In this document: positions 9,126 to 11,081 of the stretch, in pieces
Layout of the letters: the number at the start of each line of letters is the position of its first letter
How positions within the stretch are numbered: the first letter of the stretch is position 1
Origin: Cyclostephanos tholiformis
Taxonomy: Eukaryota; Bacillariophyta; Thalassiosirophyceae; Thalassiosirales; Thalassiosiraceae
Direction of reading: 5' to 3'
DNA: 11,081 nt
NCBI GenBank assembly: GCA_036939975.1
Contig: JALLPB010001128.1
Coordinates: forward strand, 1 to 11,081
Made by a program: the position numbers and the translations under genes
The notes under the pieces: model-generated
What the model was told of the DNA's origin: nothing
The model's input: the letters and a program-made list of their open reading frames with translations, nothing else
Database searches by the model: none

Positions 9126-9661
9126 TATTTCACCCTCGTTACGACCAACGTCTGCTGGGACGTTCGTTTCTTTCTTTCCGTATTCCTTTTCAAGGGATCG
9201 CCGTCATTCACTCGTTGCCGAAAGGGAAATTATGAAAGAAGAGTGTTGTTTGTGAGAGTGAAATAGTAAGTTTTTATCTTTATTTACGTACATAGTACAA
9301 TACCATACATCATATCCTTTAAGTAAAATCTATCAGTATCATAGCTCCTCTTCTCATTGCCCAGCGTCCCCTTGTCTTCGGCCGCAGACCGAATGCGCAC
9401 AAATTGTTCCTCAGGTTTTGAAGAGTTTCAAAGTATTGAGTCGAGCATTCACTTTCCCTCAAGCGGCAGATAGTAATGATCCATCCACACCATCCATTCA
9501 AATCACTTTAACGTTGTAACATTTGACAATGGTCGAGAGGGCCACTTCGGAGCTCGTGAGTTGAATGGGTAATTCACGCCGCTGTTCAGATTTGAATGAA
9601 ATCGAAAATTATCCTCTCCGCCTCTCGCGTCTACCGTATTTTACCGTCATGTTCTCTCGCC
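9126..9661. other. Spacer between the exosome-subunit stop and the MON2 start
   Basis: About 540 bases of mostly AT-rich sequence with no convincing gene. Its right part is the 3' flank of the exosome subunit and its left part the 5' flank of MON2, both minus strand. A 60-codon minus frame at 9319-9501 has no recognisable features. I saw no tRNA-like A and B boxes. Confidence 0.6.
9279..9284 (-). promoter_or_regulatory. Possible poly(A) signal AATAAA for the exosome-subunit gene
   Basis: AATAAA on the minus strand, about 380 nt past the stop at 9662 and about 155 nt before the MON2 ATG. It is the only canonical hexamer I found in this spacer. Protists often lack a strict signal, so this is tentative. 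Confidence 0.3.
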
Positions 9662-10903
9662 CTATTTCACCAGGCAGTTCCTCAGGAACTTGTGCATGGT
9701 CGAACATCCCCCCCTCGCCAATTCCATCGCCTCCGCGCTAGCCTCCAACGACATCGTACCGTATTGATCCCACACCGTGACCTCCCTCAGATTCGGCATC
9801 AGCGCGATGGTCACGACGCCGCACGCGCGCAGGACCTCGTCCTCGGTGGGGTCGGCGACGACGGCGTATCGGGACGGGACGCGTGTCATCTTCTTTCGAC
9901 CTCTCCTCCCGTCGTCGACGTCTCCCGCCCGCTCCGCCGTCGCCGAAGTAGTAGTAGTAGTCGTCGTCGTCGTCGTCGTAGTCTTCGTAGTGGTCGACGC
10001 AATCCCGGCGGCATCGTCGACGTCGTCATCGTCTAGACTCATCACCGCCGCGGTGCCCGCGGTGACCGCATCCCGCATGTGCACGCCCGCATCCGACAAT
10101 GCGAGGCACGCGCACGCGACGGCCGCGTCGAATACGCACCCGTCCCCCTGGAGGACGTAAACGAATACCTCCACGCACGTCTTGCCGCCGTCGTTCCTCG
10201 GTAGGATCACCGCGGGAAGTAACGCCTCCCTCAACCGATTGGAGAGGTGATTCTCGTCAACGAACGCCGATGGGGAGCAGGGCGATCCTCCGGAATTGAA
10301 CGGGTACGAGTCCTGCGCCGTACCGAGGGAGTCGCGTGGGACGCGTGCCCCGGAGGGGGAGGGCGTCGTCCCGGAGGACGAGGACGAGGACGATGACGAC
10401 GAGGAGGAGGAGGAGGAGGAGGATGAGAAATCTTGGGATAGGGAGTGACGCGCGAGGGTTTCCATTCGTATGCCGACGTGGGGCATGTATCGAACCTCGC
10501 ATACCAATCCCCCCCCGACGTTCGATGCGTTCATGCTCGAGCAAGTCACGGGCCGTGGACCGCGCACGGACGCCATCAATTTCGTGTGACCCCACTCCAC
10601 CAATGAGCTGCCGGTGGATTGGGATAGGAAGGATCGCTCGAGCCGTATCCGACGGAGGGTGCGCGGTCCCCTGCCCCGTCGCTCGGACGACGACGACGAC
10701 GACGACGACGACTGACTCCCGTCGACGCCCATCATGGCGTTGTTATCGTCATCGGCATCATCGAGGGGACGAGCGAATGGATCGTAGCGGCGAGAGGACG
10801 AGGTCGAAGAGGGCGCCGGCTGGGGTACGTAACAATTGGTCAGCGTCGCCGTCGCTGACATCGGCGGATGGCGGGGGGGTTTGGGGGCGGTGGCAGCGGA
10901 CAT
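9662..10903 (-). CDS. Exosome RNase PH-domain subunit, Mtr3/EXOSC6-like (413 aa)
   Basis: A ring subunit of the RNA exosome, which degrades and trims RNA in nucleus and cytoplasm; this role is family knowledge. The RNase PH fold shows in three blocks. Residues ~83-119 contain FLSQSTGSSLVEWGHTKLMA and RGPRP. Residues ~222-280 contain ALLPAVILPR, VEVFVYVLQGDG and LALSDAGVHMRDAVTAG. The last ~65 residues contain ADPTEDE, VTIALMPNLREVTVWDQYG and a final helix. DPTEDE followed by ALMP-N-EVT favours Mtr3, but Rrp41 and Rrp46 share parts of these patterns. The protein is longer than the usual ~250-275 because of Ser-rich (65-73, 160-177) and Thr-rich (304-319) segments and an acidic N-terminal tail. 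The first ATG in the frame is at 10903. No intron is needed. GC content is much higher than in most of MON2. Confidence 0.85.
   Translation of the reverse strand: MSAATAPKPPRHPPMSATATLTNCYVPQPAPSSTSSSRRYDPFARPLDDADDDNNAMMGVDGSQSSSSSSSSSERRGRGPRTLRRIRLERSFLSQSTGSSLVEWGHTKLMASVRGPRPVTCSSMNASNVGGGLVCEVRYMPHVGIRMETLARHSLSQDFSSSSSSSSSSSSSSSSSSGTTPSPSGARVPRDSLGTAQDSYPFNSGGSPCSPSAFVDENHLSNRLREALLPAVILPRNDGGKTCVEVFVYVLQGDGCVFDAAVACACLALSDAGVHMRDAVTAGTAAVMSLDDDDVDDAAGIASTTTKTTTTTTTTTTTTSATAERAGDVDDGRRGRKKMTRVPSRYAVVADPTEDEVLRACGVVTIALMPNLREVTVWDQYGTMSLEASAEAMELARGGCSTMHKFLRNCLVK
9947..9994. repeat. Trinucleotide tract (ACG/ACT) encoding a Thr run
   Basis: Sixteen codons in the exosome subunit, residues 304-319, all Thr except one Lys. 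The tract is CGT/AGT-type triplets on the plus strand. It lies in a loop between the DAGVHMRD helix and the DPTEDE strand. Confidence 0.9.
10373..10426. repeat. Trinucleotide tract (TCC/TCG) encoding 18 Ser
   Basis: Eighteen consecutive Ser codons, residues 160-177 of the exosome subunit, made of TCC, TCG and TCA. The mixed codons mean the run is not a pure microsatellite, which would slow slippage. Confidence 0.9.
10685..10711. repeat. Short Ser-codon tract near the exosome-subunit N-terminus
   Basis: Nine Ser codons, mainly TCG, residues 65-73, in the disordered-looking tail before the RNase PH domain. Confidence 0.85.
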
Positions 10904-11081
10904 GGCGTGTATTGTGTGTGTTTTTTGTGTGGTGAGGTTTTGGTAAGAGCGCAGCAACGTAGGGGGAGAGGAGGCGGAGAGTTGGCGCCATTATTTATTT
11001 TACTGTCCCCATAGGTAGTGGAGTTGAGGGAATGTAAAACCACTATGTCTAAAACCACTACTATACGTATCATAGTGTAAA
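10904..11081. promoter_or_regulatory. 5' flank of the exosome-subunit gene, with small repeats
   Basis: The 178 bases upstream of the ATG. They contain a direct repeat TAAAACCACTA at 11035-11045 and 11050-11060, and an imperfect 22-bp palindrome at 11056-11077 in which 9 of 11 pairs match around TACGTA. No TATA box at a fixed distance is evident. A promoter role is inferred from position only. Confidence 0.35.

Noticed and set aside
9319..9501. 60-codon minus-strand frame between the two main genes, possibly an extra exon
   Set aside because: The exosome subunit already ends at the expected C-terminal helix, and the frame matches nothing I recognise.
9662..10903. Alternative identity Rrp41 or Rrp46 for the RNase PH protein
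   Set aside because: DPTEDE plus the ALMP-containing C-terminal block fits Mtr3 better, but this was judged by eye; a profile search would settle it, so no gene symbol is given.
10336..10935. Arg-rich plus-strand frame of 199 codons opposite the exosome-subunit gene
   Set aside because: Its Arg and Thr runs are the complement of Ser-codon repeats and GC-rich codons in the real gene.

Overview
The window is nuclear DNA from a eukaryote. The best fit is a diatom or a close stramenopile relative. The signs are short GT-AG introns of about 70-100 nt, protein genes with long low-complexity Ser and Thr runs, and a Gag with an unusual CHHC zinc knuckle. The organism is inferred from style only. Every gene I can support reads on the minus strand, so transcription runs from the right edge to the left edge.

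Right part (10903-9662): an intronless gene for an RNase PH-family subunit of the RNA exosome, most like Mtr3/EXOSC6, with poly-Ser and poly-Thr stretches between its conserved blocks. About 540 bp of mostly AT-rich spacer follows (9126-9661). It holds the 3' flank of that gene, a possible AATAAA signal and the 5' flank of the next gene.

Centre (9125-2601): one large gene in seven exons. Joining six introns by phase and splice signals gives exactly 6000 coding bases, or 1999 residues. It is a MON2 homologue, the Sec7-less relative of the large Arf-GEFs that acts in endosome-Golgi traffic. It has an extra C-terminal coiled coil containing an 11-residue tandem repeat.

Left part (2199-1): debris of an LTR-retrotransposon. 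One reading frame runs from a start codon at 2199 to the window edge through three stop codons. It encodes gag, zinc knuckle, protease-like domain, and then a second gag with a second knuckle. The second gag (741-1) is stop-free and leaves the window, so a complete-ORF search would miss it. No integrase or reverse transcriptase is present, and no LTR can be shown.

The three loci are not functionally linked: RNA decay, membrane traffic and a decayed mobile element. I found no rRNA, tRNA, CRISPR array or bacterial-type operon. The items most worth checking are the gag-protease-gag arrangement, the repeat-bearing coiled coil on MON2, and the two in-phase choices of MON2 splice acceptor.
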